Shown here one piece after another: positions 47,292 to 57,167 of a stretch of 64,000 nt of DNA. How positions within the stretch are numbered: the stretch's first letter is position 1; every line of letters begins with the position of its first letter. The stretch covers positions 281,761 through 345,760 of the forward strand of contig NZ_JAOVZU010000003.1 of assembly GCF_025717005.1 (NCBI RefSeq), given 5' to 3'. Both the position numbers and the translations under genes were made by a program. Origin of the DNA: Actinotalea endophytica (GTDB lineage Bacteria > Actinomycetota > Actinomycetes > Actinomycetales > Cellulomonadaceae). The notes under the pieces are model-generated. The model was given only the letters and a program-made list of their open reading frames with translations. It was not told the DNA's origin and did no database searches.

Positions 47292-48619
47292 GCACGGTGC
47301 CCCCGTCCGTCACCGAGCTGCTGGCCGGGTGGATGCCGGCCCAGCGCTGGTACCCGGCCAAGGGCCGCGGCGTGGGCCTGCGCCCGCTCGGCACGCTCAC
47401 GCTGAGCGGGCCCGACCCGGACGCGACCATCGAGGTGCGCGTGATCGGCCTCGACTCCGGCGACCGGTTCGACGTCGTCCAGGTGCCGCTGACGTACCGG
47501 GCCGCCCCGCTGCCGGCCGGCGAGCACGCCCTGGTCGGGACCACCGAGCAGCACGGCCGCACCCGCTGGGTCTACGACGGCCCGCACGACCCCGCGTACG
47601 TCACCGCGCTCCTCGCGGCCCTCGACCACCCGGCCGGCCGTCCCGTCCCGGCACCGAGCCGGTCGAGGGTGCTGCGTGGCGAGCAGTCGAACACGAGCGT
47701 CATCGTGGACGTCGACGGATCGGGGCCCCTGATCGTCAAGGTCTTCCGGACGCTGCACCCCGGCGACAACCCCGACGTCGAGGTGCTCCGCGGGCTGGAC
47801 GGCTTCCCCCAGGTCCCCGCGGTGATCGGCTGGCTCGGCGGCACGTGGCGCACGCCCGGCGGCGACGAGGCGAACGGGCACCTGGCGGTCGCCACCGAGT
47901 TCGTCGCGGACGGCCGCGACGCGTGGCGCGAGGCGGTCGCAGCCGTCGAGGAGGGGCGCGACTTCAGCGCCGAGGCCCACGGTCTCGGCGCGGCCACGGC
48001 CCGCCTGCACGCCGCGCTGGCCGACGCGTTCGGGACGACGCCGGCCGGAGCGGACGCGCGCCGCGCCACCGAGGAGGGCCTGCGCGAGCGGATCGCCTGG
48101 GCGCTGCGCAGCACGGACGCGCTGGACCGGCACCGCGCGACCCTCGCCGACCGCGCCGGGCACCTGGCCCTGTCCGACGTCCCGGACCTGCAGCGCGTGC
48201 ACGGCGACTACCACCTCGGTCAGGTGCTGCACTCCCCGAGCCGGGGCTGGGTGGTGCTGGACTTCGAGGGTGAGCCGTTGCGCGCGCTGCACGAGCGCAC
48301 CAGGCCGGACCTCGCGCTACGTGACGTCGCCGGGATGCTGCGGTCGTTCGACTACGCCGCCGGCCAGGTGCAGGTGGCGACGGACGACGCGGCCACCGCC
48401 GGGGCCGCCGCGGCCTGGGCGGCCGACGCGCGCGACGCCTTCTGCCGCGGGTACGCGAGCGTCGCCGGCGCCGACCCCCGCGAGCACGGCGAGCTGCTCA
48501 CCGCGCTCGAACTCGACAAGGCCCTGTACGAGGTCGTCTACGAGGCCGGGAACCGTCCCGACTGGATCGACGTGCCGCTGCACGCGGTCGACCGACTCGT
48601 CAGCACGGATCGCACGTGA
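47288..48619 (+). CDS. mak: Maltokinase
   Basis: A 443-residue kinase (Pep2/Mak) that phosphorylates maltose to maltose-1-phosphate, the substrate of GlgE. The N-terminal cap has LLAGWMPAQRWYPAKGRGVG, the family hallmark. The kinase core has LRGEQSNTSVIVDVDG, the phosphotransfer loop VHGDYHLGQVLHSP, and the metal motif WVVLDFEGEPLR, followed by LRDVAGMLRSFDYAA. The gene overlaps treS by four bases, which fits the TreS-Mak protein complex known from mycobacteria. Confidence 0.93.
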
Positions 48620-48645
48620 CCACTGCGCTCCGGTGCCCAGCGTGG

Positions 48646-48651
48646 CAGGGT
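48646..48651 (+). promoter_or_regulatory. Possible leaderless -10 box for glgB
   Basis: CAGGGT lies 7 bases before the ATG at 48659, within the 39-base gap after the maltokinase gene. Confidence 0.35.
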
Positions 48652-48658
48652 GGGCCTC

Positions 48659-50872
48659 ATGACGACGACGCCCTCCGCCACGCCTGACCCGACCCCCCGC
48701 GCGGTGTTCACCGAGGAGCTCGGCGCGATCGCCGCAGGGGTGCACCAGGACCCGCACCGGATCCTCGGTCCGCACCTCGACGACGACGTCGTGACCGTCC
48801 GCGCCCTGCGCCCGATGGCCGACTCGGTCGTGCTCGTGACGGCCGAGGGACGCCGCGAGCTCACCCACGAGCACGAGGGCGTCTGGGTCACCGCGTTCAA
48901 GGCCGACGCGGTTCCCGACTACCGGCTCGAGGCCACCTACGGCGGCGCCCCGAGCACGGCCGACGATCCCTACCGCTTCCTGCCCACGCTCGGCGAGATG
49001 GACCTGCACCTCGTCCGCGAGGGCCGCCACGAGGAGCTGTGGACCGCCCTGGGAGCGAACGTCCGGCGCTACCCGAGCGCGCTCGGCGACGTCGTGGGCA
49101 CCGCGTTCGCGGTCTGGGCACCCAACGCACGCGCGGTGCGTGTGGTCGGCGACTTCAACCACTGGCAGGGCGCGACTCACGCGATGCGCGCGCTCGGCGA
49201 CAGCGGCGTGTGGGAGCTGTACGTCCCGGGCGTTGCCGCCGGCGCGACCTACAAGTTCGAGATCCTCGCGCAGGACGGCTCGTGGCGGCAGAAGGCCGAC
49301 CCGCTCGCGAAGGGCACCGAGATCCCGCCGGCCACGGCGTCCGTCGTGGTCGAGTCGGGCCACCGGTGGGGCGACGACGCGTGGATGGACCGCCGGCGCA
49401 CGTCCGACCCGCACGACGGCCCGATGAGCATCTACGAGGTGCACCTCGGCTCGTGGCGGCCCGGCCTGGGCTACCGCGAGCTCGCCGACCAGCTGGTCGA
49501 GCACGTCACGCAGATGGGCTTCACGCACGTCGAGTTCCTGCCGGTCGCCGAGCACCCGTTCGGTGGCTCGTGGGGCTATCAGGTCACCTCGTACTACGCA
49601 CCGACCTCGCGGTTCGGTCACCCCGACGACTTCCGGCTGCTCGTGGACCGGCTGCACCAGGCGGGGGTCGGGGTCGTGCTCGACTGGGTTCCCGCGCACT
49701 TCCCCAAGGACGAGTGGGCGCTGGGCCGGTTCGACGGCACGCCGCTGTACGAGCACCCGGACCCGCTGCTCGGCGAGCACCCGGACTGGGGCACCTTCGT
49801 GTTCGACTTCGGCCGCAACGAGGTGCGCAACTTCCTGGTCGCCAACGCCACGTACTGGCTCGAGGAGTTCCACGTGGACGGGCTGCGCGTCGACGCGGTC
49901 GCCTCGATGCTCTACCTCGACTACTCGCGCAGCCACGGCCAGTGGCGCCCGAACGTTCACGGCGGACGGGAGAACCTGGACGCGATCGCATTCATCCAGG
50001 AGGCGAACGCGACGGCCTACCGGCGCTCGGGCGGCATCCTGATGATCGCCGAGGAGTCCACCGCGTGGCCGGGCGTCACGACGCCGACGTCGGGCGGCGG
50101 CCTGGGCTACGGCTTCAAGTGGAACATGGGCTGGATGAACGACACCCTCCGCTACCTCGCGGAGGAGCCGATCAACCGCCGGTACCACCACAACGAGATC
50201 ACGTTCTCGATGGTCTACGCGTTCTCCGAGCAGTTCGTCCTGCCGCTCAGCCACGACGAGGTCGTGCACGGCAAGGGCTCGCTGATGCACAAGATGCCGG
50301 GCGAGCACCTGCAGCAGGCGGCCGGTCTGCGCACGCTGCTCACCTACCAGTGGACCCACCCGGGCAAGCAGCTGCTCTTCATGGGTGGCGAGTTCGGCCA
50401 GACCTCGGAGTGGAACGAGTCGCACGGCCTCGACTGGCGCCTGCTGGAGTACCCCACGCACCAGGGCATCGCCCGGCTCGTGGTGGACCTCAACCGCTTC
50501 TACCGCTCCGAGCCCGCCCTGTGGGAGCTTGACGCCGACCCGGCCGGCTTCGAGTGGATCGACGCCCAGGACGCCGGGCACAACGTGCTCAGCTACATCC
50601 GCCGCGACCGGACCGGTCGCACCGCGGTGATCGCGGTGAACTTCGCCGGCGTGACGCACGAGGGGTACCGGCTCGGCCTCCCGGTGGGCGGCGTGTGGCG
50701 TGAGGCCATCAACACCGACGCGGACGTCTACGGGGGCTGGGGTGTCGGCAACCTCGGCCAGGTCGAGGCCCTGCCGCAGCCGCTGCACGCGCAGGGCTAC
50801 TCGGCGAGCGTGCGACTGCCCGCGCTCGGCGCGATCGTGCTGGTCCCCGAGGAGCAGCCGGGCCAGGCCTGA
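48659..50872 (+). CDS. glgB: 1,4-alpha-glucan branching enzyme
   Basis: A 737-residue GH13_9 enzyme that makes alpha-1,6 branches. Two N-terminal beta domains cover about 1-230 (FAVWAPNARAVRVVGDFNHW marks the CBM48). The barrel has YEVHLGSWRPGLGYRELADQ, the nucleophile in DGLRVDAVASMLYLDYSR, the acid/base in ILMIAEESTAWPGVT, and LPLSHDEVVHGKGSL. The ATG at 48659 is favoured over GTG at 48650. It is the last gene of the glucan operon and is followed by a strong terminator. Confidence 0.95.
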   Translation: MTTTPSATPDPTPRAVFTEELGAIAAGVHQDPHRILGPHLDDDVVTVRALRPMADSVVLVTAEGRRELTHEHEGVWVTAFKADAVPDYRLEATYGGAPSTADDPYRFLPTLGEMDLHLVREGRHEELWTALGANVRRYPSALGDVVGTAFAVWAPNARAVRVVGDFNHWQGATHAMRALGDSGVWELYVPGVAAGATYKFEILAQDGSWRQKADPLAKGTEIPPATASVVVESGHRWGDDAWMDRRRTSDPHDGPMSIYEVHLGSWRPGLGYRELADQLVEHVTQMGFTHVEFLPVAEHPFGGSWGYQVTSYYAPTSRFGHPDDFRLLVDRLHQAGVGVVLDWVPAHFPKDEWALGRFDGTPLYEHPDPLLGEHPDWGTFVFDFGRNEVRNFLVANATYWLEEFHVDGLRVDAVASMLYLDYSRSHGQWRPNVHGGRENLDAIAFIQEANATAYRRSGGILMIAEESTAWPGVTTPTSGGGLGYGFKWNMGWMNDTLRYLAEEPINRRYHHNEITFSMVYAFSEQFVLPLSHDEVVHGKGSLMHKMPGEHLQQAAGLRTLLTYQWTHPGKQLLFMGGEFGQTSEWNESHGLDWRLLEYPTHQGIARLVVDLNRFYRSEPALWELDADPAGFEWIDAQDAGHNVLSYIRRDRTGRTAVIAVNFAGVTHEGYRLGLPVGGVWREAINTDADVYGGWGVGNLGQVEALPQPLHAQGYSASVRLPALGAIVLVPEEQPGQA

Positions 50873-50883
50873 GACCCGACCGC

Positions 50884-50918
50884 GGTCCGCGCCGGATCGA
50901 ACCCGATCCGCGCGGACC
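50884..50918. terminator. Bidirectional terminator after glgB
   Basis: GGTCCGCGCCGGATCG pairs with CGATCCGCGCGGACC with a single bulged C, giving a 15-bp stem and a 4-base loop between convergent genes. Confidence 0.7.
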
Positions 50919-50938
50919 GGCCGGTCGACGGGGTCCGG

Positions 50939-51856
50939 TCAGTACAGCGCGCTGGCGAGTTCTCGGCGTGCCCTGGCGACGCTGGGGTCGGCGTCGCCCA
51001 CCAGGCTGAACAGCGCGACGAGCCGCACACGCACCCGCTCGCGGTCCGGTCCGGCACTGCTCCGGATCGCCGCCAGGAGTCGCGCGAAGGCCTCGTCGAC
51101 CTGACCGGCCGCTAGCTCGAGGTCCGCCATGTCGAGCTGCGCGTCGAGGTCCGTCGTCTGCTGCGCGCGCTGCGCGACCTGCACTGCGTCCAGGCCCTGC
51201 ACCCGGGCGAGCAGCTCCACCTGGGCCAGTCCGACCTTGGCCATCTCGTCCCGCGGGTTCTGTGCCAGGGCCCGCCGGTAGGCGTCGCCAGCGCGGTCCA
51301 GGTCGCCGGCCTCGATCGCGTCGTACGCCTCGGCGTGCAGCGGGGGCAGCGGCGGTTCCTCGGGCTCGGCCGGCTCCTCCCCCGGCTCGGCGGCGACGGT
51401 CCCGGTGATCTGGTTGGCCTCGGCGACCTCGAGCAGCTTCTCCAGCAGTGCCCGGATCTGCTCACGCTCCGCCGGGCCCTGGAACAGCGGCACGGGCTGA
51501 CCGCGGAGCACGCCGAGCACGGTCGGTATCGCCTGCGCACCGATCGCCTGCGCGATCTCCGGGTGGGCCTCCGCGTCGAGCCGCGCGACGAGGAACCTGC
51601 CACCCATCTCGCTGGACAGACCGGCCAGGTCGTCGGCCACCTGGGTGCTCGCCGCGCTGTACGAGGACCACAGGACCAGCACGACCGGGACCGAGGTCGA
51701 CTGCTGGACGACCGCGGTGAAGGTCGCCTCGTCGGTCACGTCGACCACCGAACCCGTCGGCGCGGACGGCGGGGCGGCAGGCGGCCGACCGAGGCTGGAC
51801 AGGTCCACCGCGCCGTGCAGGTTCAGGCGCATGTCAGATCCGGGTGTCGTGCTCAT
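50939..51856 (-). CDS. YbbN/CnoX-like thioredoxin-TPR protein without cysteines
   Basis: A 305-residue cytosolic protein: a thioredoxin fold at about 30-140 followed by a tetratricopeptide region at about 165-305. Relatives (E. coli YbbN/CnoX) are holdase co-chaperones. The active-site position reads LWSSYSAAS, so both CxxC cysteines are missing and no redox chemistry is expected. IPTVLGVLRGQPVPLFQG keeps the cis-proline loop. The ATG at 51856 has GAGGAG just upstream. It is the last gene of a trio with a lipoprotein and a two-TM protein, 23 bases after the lipoprotein. Confidence 0.82.
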   Translation of the reverse strand: MSTTPGSDMRLNLHGAVDLSSLGRPPAAPPSAPTGSVVDVTDEATFTAVVQQSTSVPVVLVLWSSYSAASTQVADDLAGLSSEMGGRFLVARLDAEAHPEIAQAIGAQAIPTVLGVLRGQPVPLFQGPAEREQIRALLEKLLEVAEANQITGTVAAEPGEEPAEPEEPPLPPLHAEAYDAIEAGDLDRAGDAYRRALAQNPRDEMAKVGLAQVELLARVQGLDAVQVAQRAQQTTDLDAQLDMADLELAAGQVDEAFARLLAAIRSSAGPDRERVRVRLVALFSLVGDADPSVARARRELASALY

Positions 51857-51879
51857 GGGCTCCTCGCAGTGCGGGTCGG

Positions 51880-52899
51880 TCACTCCCCCGAGGCCGCGAC
51901 GAGAGCGTACTCGGCGCCGAGCACCGTGACCGGGTCCGTGGATCCGGCGGGCGGCACCGAGAACGCGACCGTCACGGTCCAGGCGAGGTTGAGGTTCTTG
52001 GTGATCGTGTCCTTGCCGAGCAGCGTCGTCGTGGCCGGGTCGGCGACCTTCAGGGTCGAGTCCGCGAGCGTCAGGGTCGTCAGGCCGCCGAAACCGCCGA
52101 CCACGATCGCGCCGCCGTCGGCGGTGGCCAGAGCCCAGGGGCCGGTGTCCAGAGGCTGGTACGTCTCGGTGAACGTGCCCTGGCCGACGGCCGCGCTCCA
52201 GGCCGAGCGCTGCTCGGCGATCCGCTGCTGGAGCGGGGTGTCGGTGAACCCGTCGAAGTACTCCGACTCGGTGCCGTGCGCGATGACGTCGACGTACTGG
52301 TCGATCGTCTCCTCGGGGGTGAGGGTCGCCGTGCCGCCGTCGGCCGGGACCGGGTCGCTGCCCACGCCGGGCAGCGTGGTCGCCGGAAGCTCGACGCCGC
52401 CGAACAACCGTTCCCACGCCCACAGTTTGTAGGCCGAGCGCGGATCCTCCTGCACCAGGGTGAGCAGAAGTGGCGCCTGGAGGTCCTCGGACGGGTCGGT
52501 GACGACCATGAGCACGCGCGGCCAGGTCGTGGTCGCCGGGTCCACCACCGTCTGGGCGCCGGACGGGATGGTCGTCAGGGCGTCCGCCCCGGTGGTCGCG
52601 GCGAGCAGGTACTGGGCCTGGCGGATCTGCTCGGCGGGACCGTAGGCACGGGCTCCGAGGGTATCGACGGCAGCCGTGCGCGCGGCCCCCGGGTCCTCGG
52701 CCCCGGCAGCCGCCACCCCGGCTGCGTCGGCGTCGTCGAGAACCGCGTGCAGGTCGGTCAGGACCCGGTCGACCTGCACGGACTCCAGAGCGGCCGGCGC
52801 GACGGCCGGCACGGCCTCGGGCTCGGGGACGGGCAGGGGCGCGGCGCACGCGCCGAGCAGCGGCACGAGCGCGAGGACGAGAGCGGTCCGACGCTTCAT
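51880..52899 (-). CDS. Secreted lipoprotein of unknown function
   Basis: A 339-residue protein with a clean lipoprotein signal, MKRRTALVLALVPLLGACAA, lipid-modified at C18. The mature part is Ala-rich, then contains YLLAATTGADALTTIPSG and a possible NTF2-like region near TPEETIDQYVDVIAHGTES, ending LGAEYALVAASGE. I do not recognise the family. Its ATG overlaps the stop of the upstream two-TM gene by four bases, so the two products are made together and may interact outside the membrane. Confidence 0.72.
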   Translation of the reverse strand: MKRRTALVLALVPLLGACAAPLPVPEPEAVPAVAPAALESVQVDRVLTDLHAVLDDADAAGVAAAGAEDPGAARTAAVDTLGARAYGPAEQIRQAQYLLAATTGADALTTIPSGAQTVVDPATTTWPRVLMVVTDPSEDLQAPLLLTLVQEDPRSAYKLWAWERLFGGVELPATTLPGVGSDPVPADGGTATLTPEETIDQYVDVIAHGTESEYFDGFTDTPLQQRIAEQRSAWSAAVGQGTFTETYQPLDTGPWALATADGGAIVVGGFGGLTTLTLADSTLKVADPATTTLLGKDTITKNLNLAWTVTVAFSVPPAGSTDPVTVLGAEYALVAASGE

Positions 52900-54704
52900 C
52901 GCTTCTCCTCCCCCTGGTCGTGGTTGGCACCCGGTGCGGTGCCCGGCAGGCCCCAGGCGCGCCGCCAGGCATCCGCCGACGGGCTGGACGCGGCGGGTGG
53001 CTCGGGCAGCTCGGGAACCTCCGGCGTCTCGCCCGACGCCTCGAGCGGGCTCCACGCCACCGGCGGCGTCGCCGGCTTGCGCCGCATCGCCCGGTCGAGC
53101 GCACGTCGCAGTCCGGTCCGCGCCGCCTCCCGGTCGAGCTCCGCCTGGTCCGAGGTGTCCCGCCCGGTGACCGCCTCCGGCACCGGCGTCTCGGGCACAG
53201 CCCGAGCCGGCACAGCACGGGCCGGCACAGCACGATCCGACACAGCACGATCCGGCACAGCACGATCCGGTACAGCCTGGTCGGGCGCAGCCTGGTCCGA
53301 CCCTGCGGCCCGACCGAAGGCCGTGGCGGGCCACACCCGAGCGGTCGTCTCGGGGCTGGAGGCGGTTCGCTCGGGCATCCGCACCGTGCCTACCCGGGGC
53401 CACTCGACAGCCCCTGGCTGCGGCCCGGCGGTATCGGCCGCGGGCCCCGTTCCCTGAGGGGCTCCGGGCGTCGCCGCGGGCTCGGGCTCGGGCTCGGGGC
53501 GCGGGCGGCGCCCGTGCCGGTCGGCCGCGGCGAGCTCCGCGCGCTCGCGCTCCTCACGCTCGCGCAGCTCGCGGAGCTGGCGCCGGGTCATCGGCGCCCC
53601 GTCGGCGCTCACGTGCAGGATCTCGGTCGGCTGCGCCGCGGTGGACGGGCGCGGCCCGGTGGCCTCGGCCGGGCCCGGCTCGCCTGCGGCCGCCGGAGGC
53701 TGCTCGAGGCCACCCGCAGTGGCACCGGGTGCGACCGACGTGTCCGACGCGGAGACCGCCGAGAGGGCCGCGCGTCGACCGGCCGAGAAGGCCACCGGTG
53801 GCACCGCAGCGCTCTCGGCCGCGGTCGCCACGGAGGTCGTGCCCTCGGTCGGGGACGGCGCGCGCGAGGGGCGGCCCGAGCCCAGGACGTCCCGTGCGTG
53901 CCCGAACCAGCCCGCCGCCCCGACGCCGGCCACGGCCCGGCGCGAACGCACCAGGATCAGCGCCCACCACGCGATGCCGAGCACCAGGAGCACCGAACCG
54001 CCGGCGACCCCCGGGCGCAGCCACGGGGTGGTCACCTCCTGCGGCCAGGTGAGGGTGAGCGCGACGTCGTCGCCGGAGGCCGCCGCGACGAGCACGCTCC
54101 AGCGACCGTCGGTGCGCTCCCACGTCATCGTCGCGCGACCGTCGCCGGTGGCCTCGGTGAGCCACAGGTCGGACCCGGACGGGTCGGCGAACGCGGCCTC
54201 GCCGTCCTCGCCGGAGGCCGCGTCGTCCCCGGACTCGGTCGCGGAGGCATCCGCGGACTCGGTCGCGGAGGGATCCGCGGACTCGGTCGCGGAGTCCGTG
54301 GGCTCGGGTGACTCGGTCGCCGACGCGGTGTCGGTCGCCGACTCGCTCGGCGCGTCCGTCGCCGTCGGGGACGACGTCGCGCTCACCCCCTGCCCGGCCT
54401 CGGTGGTCAGCTCGGTGAGGGTGGCCAGACCGGTCACACGGGTGGCCTCGTCCTCACCGACCCATGCCTCGACGTCCGCCGTCCGGCCGAGCGCGATGGT
54501 GACCGGGCCGGTGGCCGACGCCGTGACGGTGACCTCGTCCGCGGCGAGGTCGAGGACACCGGGGTCGGTGACCAGGTACCCGCTCGCCGAGGCCGTGGCG
54601 GCCAAGGTGTCCGAGGAGCGCCAGACGGTCGCCGAGGCGACGCCCAGGGCGATCGCGGCGGCGCCGAGCAGGCACAGCAGCGACGCGAGAACGCGAGACA
54701 GCAC
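52896..54704 (-). CDS. Two-TM protein with Ser/Glu-rich outer region and long cytosolic tail
   Basis: A 602-residue protein. A first hydrophobic segment (LASLLCLLGAAAIALGVASA) is near the N-terminus; an outer domain of about 200 residues includes a repetitive TESADPSATESADASATES tract; a second TM segment (GGSVLLVLGIAWWALILV) follows; the ~330-residue tail is Pro/Ala-rich with a charged helix (RRQLRELREREERERAEL) and short AVPDRAVPDRAV-like repeats. I do not recognise the family. GTG at 54704 has AAAGGGA about 8 bases upstream. It is the first gene of a three-gene unit, divergent from the coiled-coil gene. Confidence 0.7.
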   Translation of the reverse strand: MLSRVLASLLCLLGAAAIALGVASATVWRSSDTLAATASASGYLVTDPGVLDLAADEVTVTASATGPVTIALGRTADVEAWVGEDEATRVTGLATLTELTTEAGQGVSATSSPTATDAPSESATDTASATESPEPTDSATESADPSATESADASATESGDDAASGEDGEAAFADPSGSDLWLTEATGDGRATMTWERTDGRWSVLVAAASGDDVALTLTWPQEVTTPWLRPGVAGGSVLLVLGIAWWALILVRSRRAVAGVGAAGWFGHARDVLGSGRPSRAPSPTEGTTSVATAAESAAVPPVAFSAGRRAALSAVSASDTSVAPGATAGGLEQPPAAAGEPGPAEATGPRPSTAAQPTEILHVSADGAPMTRRQLRELREREERERAELAAADRHGRRPRPEPEPEPAATPGAPQGTGPAADTAGPQPGAVEWPRVGTVRMPERTASSPETTARVWPATAFGRAAGSDQAAPDQAVPDRAVPDRAVSDRAVPARAVPARAVPETPVPEAVTGRDTSDQAELDREAARTGLRRALDRAMRRKPATPPVAWSPLEASGETPEVPELPEPPAASSPSADAWRRAWGLPGTAPGANHDQGEEKR

Positions 54705-55058
54705 AGAATGTCCCTTTCCGACGTGACGCCCCAGGATAGGCGAGCACGATCGACCGTGCGTGCCCGCCCGGTGGTCGGTGTGTGGCCGGTGTGTGCGCAG
54801 ATCGTGCCCACCGGGCTCTCCCGCGCCGGGCGGCAGCGCGCTCCGAGACGTCGCCGCTCGGGCTCCGAGACGATCGTCGGGTCGTCGCTCGACGGTGGGT
54901 CGACCGCCCGGGCGGGCGGGTTCGACCCGGAACCGGGCTGGGGGCGCCCTGCCCGGACCGTTAGGCTTGGCGATGGTTCGCCGCGCACCCCGGGCGATCC
55001 TGGCCGCCGAGGAGACGACCCCGGCGAGGCCCGAACCGAGCCAAGCCTGGAGGTTCCT
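54705..55058. other. 354-base divergent intergenic region
   Basis: It separates the two-TM gene (minus) from the coiled-coil gene (plus). Candidate -10 boxes are TATCCT at 54733-54738 on the minus strand and TAGGCT at 54962-54967 on the plus strand; neither has a good -35 box. GCTCCGAGACG is repeated directly around 54840-54870. No gene is supported in this stretch. Confidence 0.5.
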
Positions 55059-57167
55059 GTGTCCGAGGAGCGATCGATCTTCCCCGTGGTCCTGCGGGGG
55101 TACGACCGAGCGCAGGTCGAGCAGCGACTCGGCGACGTCGAGCGCCAGCTCAACGACGCCAGGGGGCAGGTCGAACAGCTCGACGCCAAGGCCATGCAGC
55201 TCGCCGGTGAGCTGTCCGAGGCCCACCGCCAGCTCCGCGAGGCGGAGCGGCCGACGTACTCCGGCCTCGGGTCGAGGATCGAGCAGCTGCTGCGGTCCGC
55301 CGAGGAGCAGTCCTCCGACGTGCTGGCCCAGGCCAACGCCCAGGCGGCCGACGCGATGGCCAGGGCCAAGCTCGCCGCCGGGCAGCTGCGCGCCCGTGCC
55401 GAGAACGAGGTCGCCGAGATGCTCGCCACGGCCCGTCGTGAGGCCGAGGAGGTGCGCGGCACCGCGGATTCCGAGGCCGAGTCCACGCTCACGTCGGCGC
55501 AGCGCCGCGCGGAGGAGCTGGTCGGGTCGGCCGAGCGCGAGGCCGCCCGGATCTCCAGCGCGATCACCACCGAGGAGGCCGAGCGGCGCGGCACGCTCGA
55601 GCGCGAGATCGGCACGCTGCGCGCCACCGCCGAGCGGGAGACCACCGAGCTGCGGGTGTCCACCGAGACCTACGCGTCCGAGCTGCGCTCGACGACCGAG
55701 GCCGAGACCCGCGCGCTGCGCGAGGAGACCGAGAGCTACGCCGCCGAGCTGCGCTCGACGACCGACGCCGACACCACCGCCCTGCGGCAGCGCACCGAGT
55801 CCGAGACCGCAGCGCTGCGCACCGAGGCGGAGCAGTACGCCGCTGCCCTGCGCACCGCCGCGGAGCGCGAGACCGCCGAGCTGCGGGCCGAGGCCGACGC
55901 CACGGTCGCCGTGCTGCGGACCCGCGCGCAGGAGGCGGCGGACGCGCTGCGCACCGCGGCCGAGCGCGACGCCCGCGCCATCCGGCACAACGCCGAGCAG
56001 GAGAGCAACGCGCTGCGCACCGAGGCCGACCAGTACTCCGCGTTCGTCCGGGCCACGGCCGACCGCGAGGTCGCCGAGCTGCGCTCCGCGGTGGCCGACG
56101 AGGCCCAGGCCGCACGCAACGAGCTCGCCGAGGAGATCGGCGCCGAGCGCTCCGAGGCCGAGGACTACGTGAGCACGCTGCGGGCGACCGCCGAGCGCGA
56201 GACCACCGAGCTGCGCGAGACCGCCGCACGGGAGACCACGCACCTCCGGTCGACCACCGCGCGCGAGACCACCGAGCTCCGCGAGACCACTGCACGCGAG
56301 ACCACCGAGCTGCGCGAGACCGCCGCACGGGAGACCACCGAGCTGCGCGAGCAGGCCCGGATCGACGCGGACCGGATGATCGCCGAGGCCAAGCGGACGG
56401 CGACCGAGACGCTGAGCGCCGCGACCACCGAGGCCGAGGCACTGCGCAGCCAGGCCGGCCGCGCGCTCGCGGACGCCGAGGTCGAGATCGCGACGAAGCG
56501 CGAGGAGGCGGAGAACGCCGACGCCGCCCGCCACGACGCGGCCCGGGCCGCGACCGAGAAGCTGGTCTCCGACGCGGAGGCGCACGCGGCCGACGCCGAG
56601 CAGCGCGTCGCCCACGCCCTCGAGCAGGCCGAGAAGATCCGCAGCGACGCCGACACGCACGCCAAGGAGCTGCTGTCCAACGCGCGGCGCAACGCGGACC
56701 GCGTCGTCGCCGAGGCTCGCGAGCACGCCGAGAACATGCTCTCCGAGGCGATGACCGAGGCCGAGCGCGAGCGCACCACCGCTCAGCGGCAGGTCGAGGA
56801 CCTCAACCGCCAGCGCGAGGCCATCACGTCGTACCTCGACGAGCTGCGCAGCCTCCTGGGCCACGAGCCCGTGCCCAGCCAGCGCACCCTCGCGAAGGTC
56901 GAGGCCGCCGAGGCGCGCCTCGCCGCGATCGAGGGGAGCTCGCCCGAGCAGGGCTCCGACGCCGACGAGACCGGGGCCGGGGAGGATGCCACGGACGTGG
57001 ACGACGCGCCGGAGGCCGACGCGAACGCAGCGGACTCCCCGTCCGACGCTGCCGAGGACGCCCCCGCCGAGGACGCCCCCGCCGACGAGGCCCCCGCCGC
57101 GGACGAGCCGGCCACCGACGAGTCGACGGCCGCGGACTCGAAGGCGCGTGCCGGCCGCGGTGCCTGA
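55059..57167 (+). CDS. Scy/DivIVA-like coiled-coil cytoskeletal protein
   Basis: A 702-residue protein. Residues about 5-60 resemble the DivIVA N-terminus (FPVVLRGYDRAQVEQRLGDV), which binds curved membrane. Residues about 75-590 are almost uninterrupted coiled coil with many Glu, Arg, Ala and Thr, including 11-residue repeats of the form ARETTELRETT between about 375 and 435. The last ~90 residues are an acidic, Asp/Ala/Pro-rich tail. Streptomyces Scy and FilP are the closest kind of protein I know, organising polar growth. The GTG at 55059 has GGAGG 5 bases upstream. Confidence 0.8.
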   Translation: MSEERSIFPVVLRGYDRAQVEQRLGDVERQLNDARGQVEQLDAKAMQLAGELSEAHRQLREAERPTYSGLGSRIEQLLRSAEEQSSDVLAQANAQAADAMARAKLAAGQLRARAENEVAEMLATARREAEEVRGTADSEAESTLTSAQRRAEELVGSAEREAARISSAITTEEAERRGTLEREIGTLRATAERETTELRVSTETYASELRSTTEAETRALREETESYAAELRSTTDADTTALRQRTESETAALRTEAEQYAAALRTAAERETAELRAEADATVAVLRTRAQEAADALRTAAERDARAIRHNAEQESNALRTEADQYSAFVRATADREVAELRSAVADEAQAARNELAEEIGAERSEAEDYVSTLRATAERETTELRETAARETTHLRSTTARETTELRETTARETTELRETAARETTELREQARIDADRMIAEAKRTATETLSAATTEAEALRSQAGRALADAEVEIATKREEAENADAARHDAARAATEKLVSDAEAHAADAEQRVAHALEQAEKIRSDADTHAKELLSNARRNADRVVAEAREHAENMLSEAMTEAERERTTAQRQVEDLNRQREAITSYLDELRSLLGHEPVPSQRTLAKVEAAEARLAAIEGSSPEQGSDADETGAGEDATDVDDAPEADANAADSPSDAAEDAPAEDAPADEAPAADEPATDESTAADSKARAGRGA

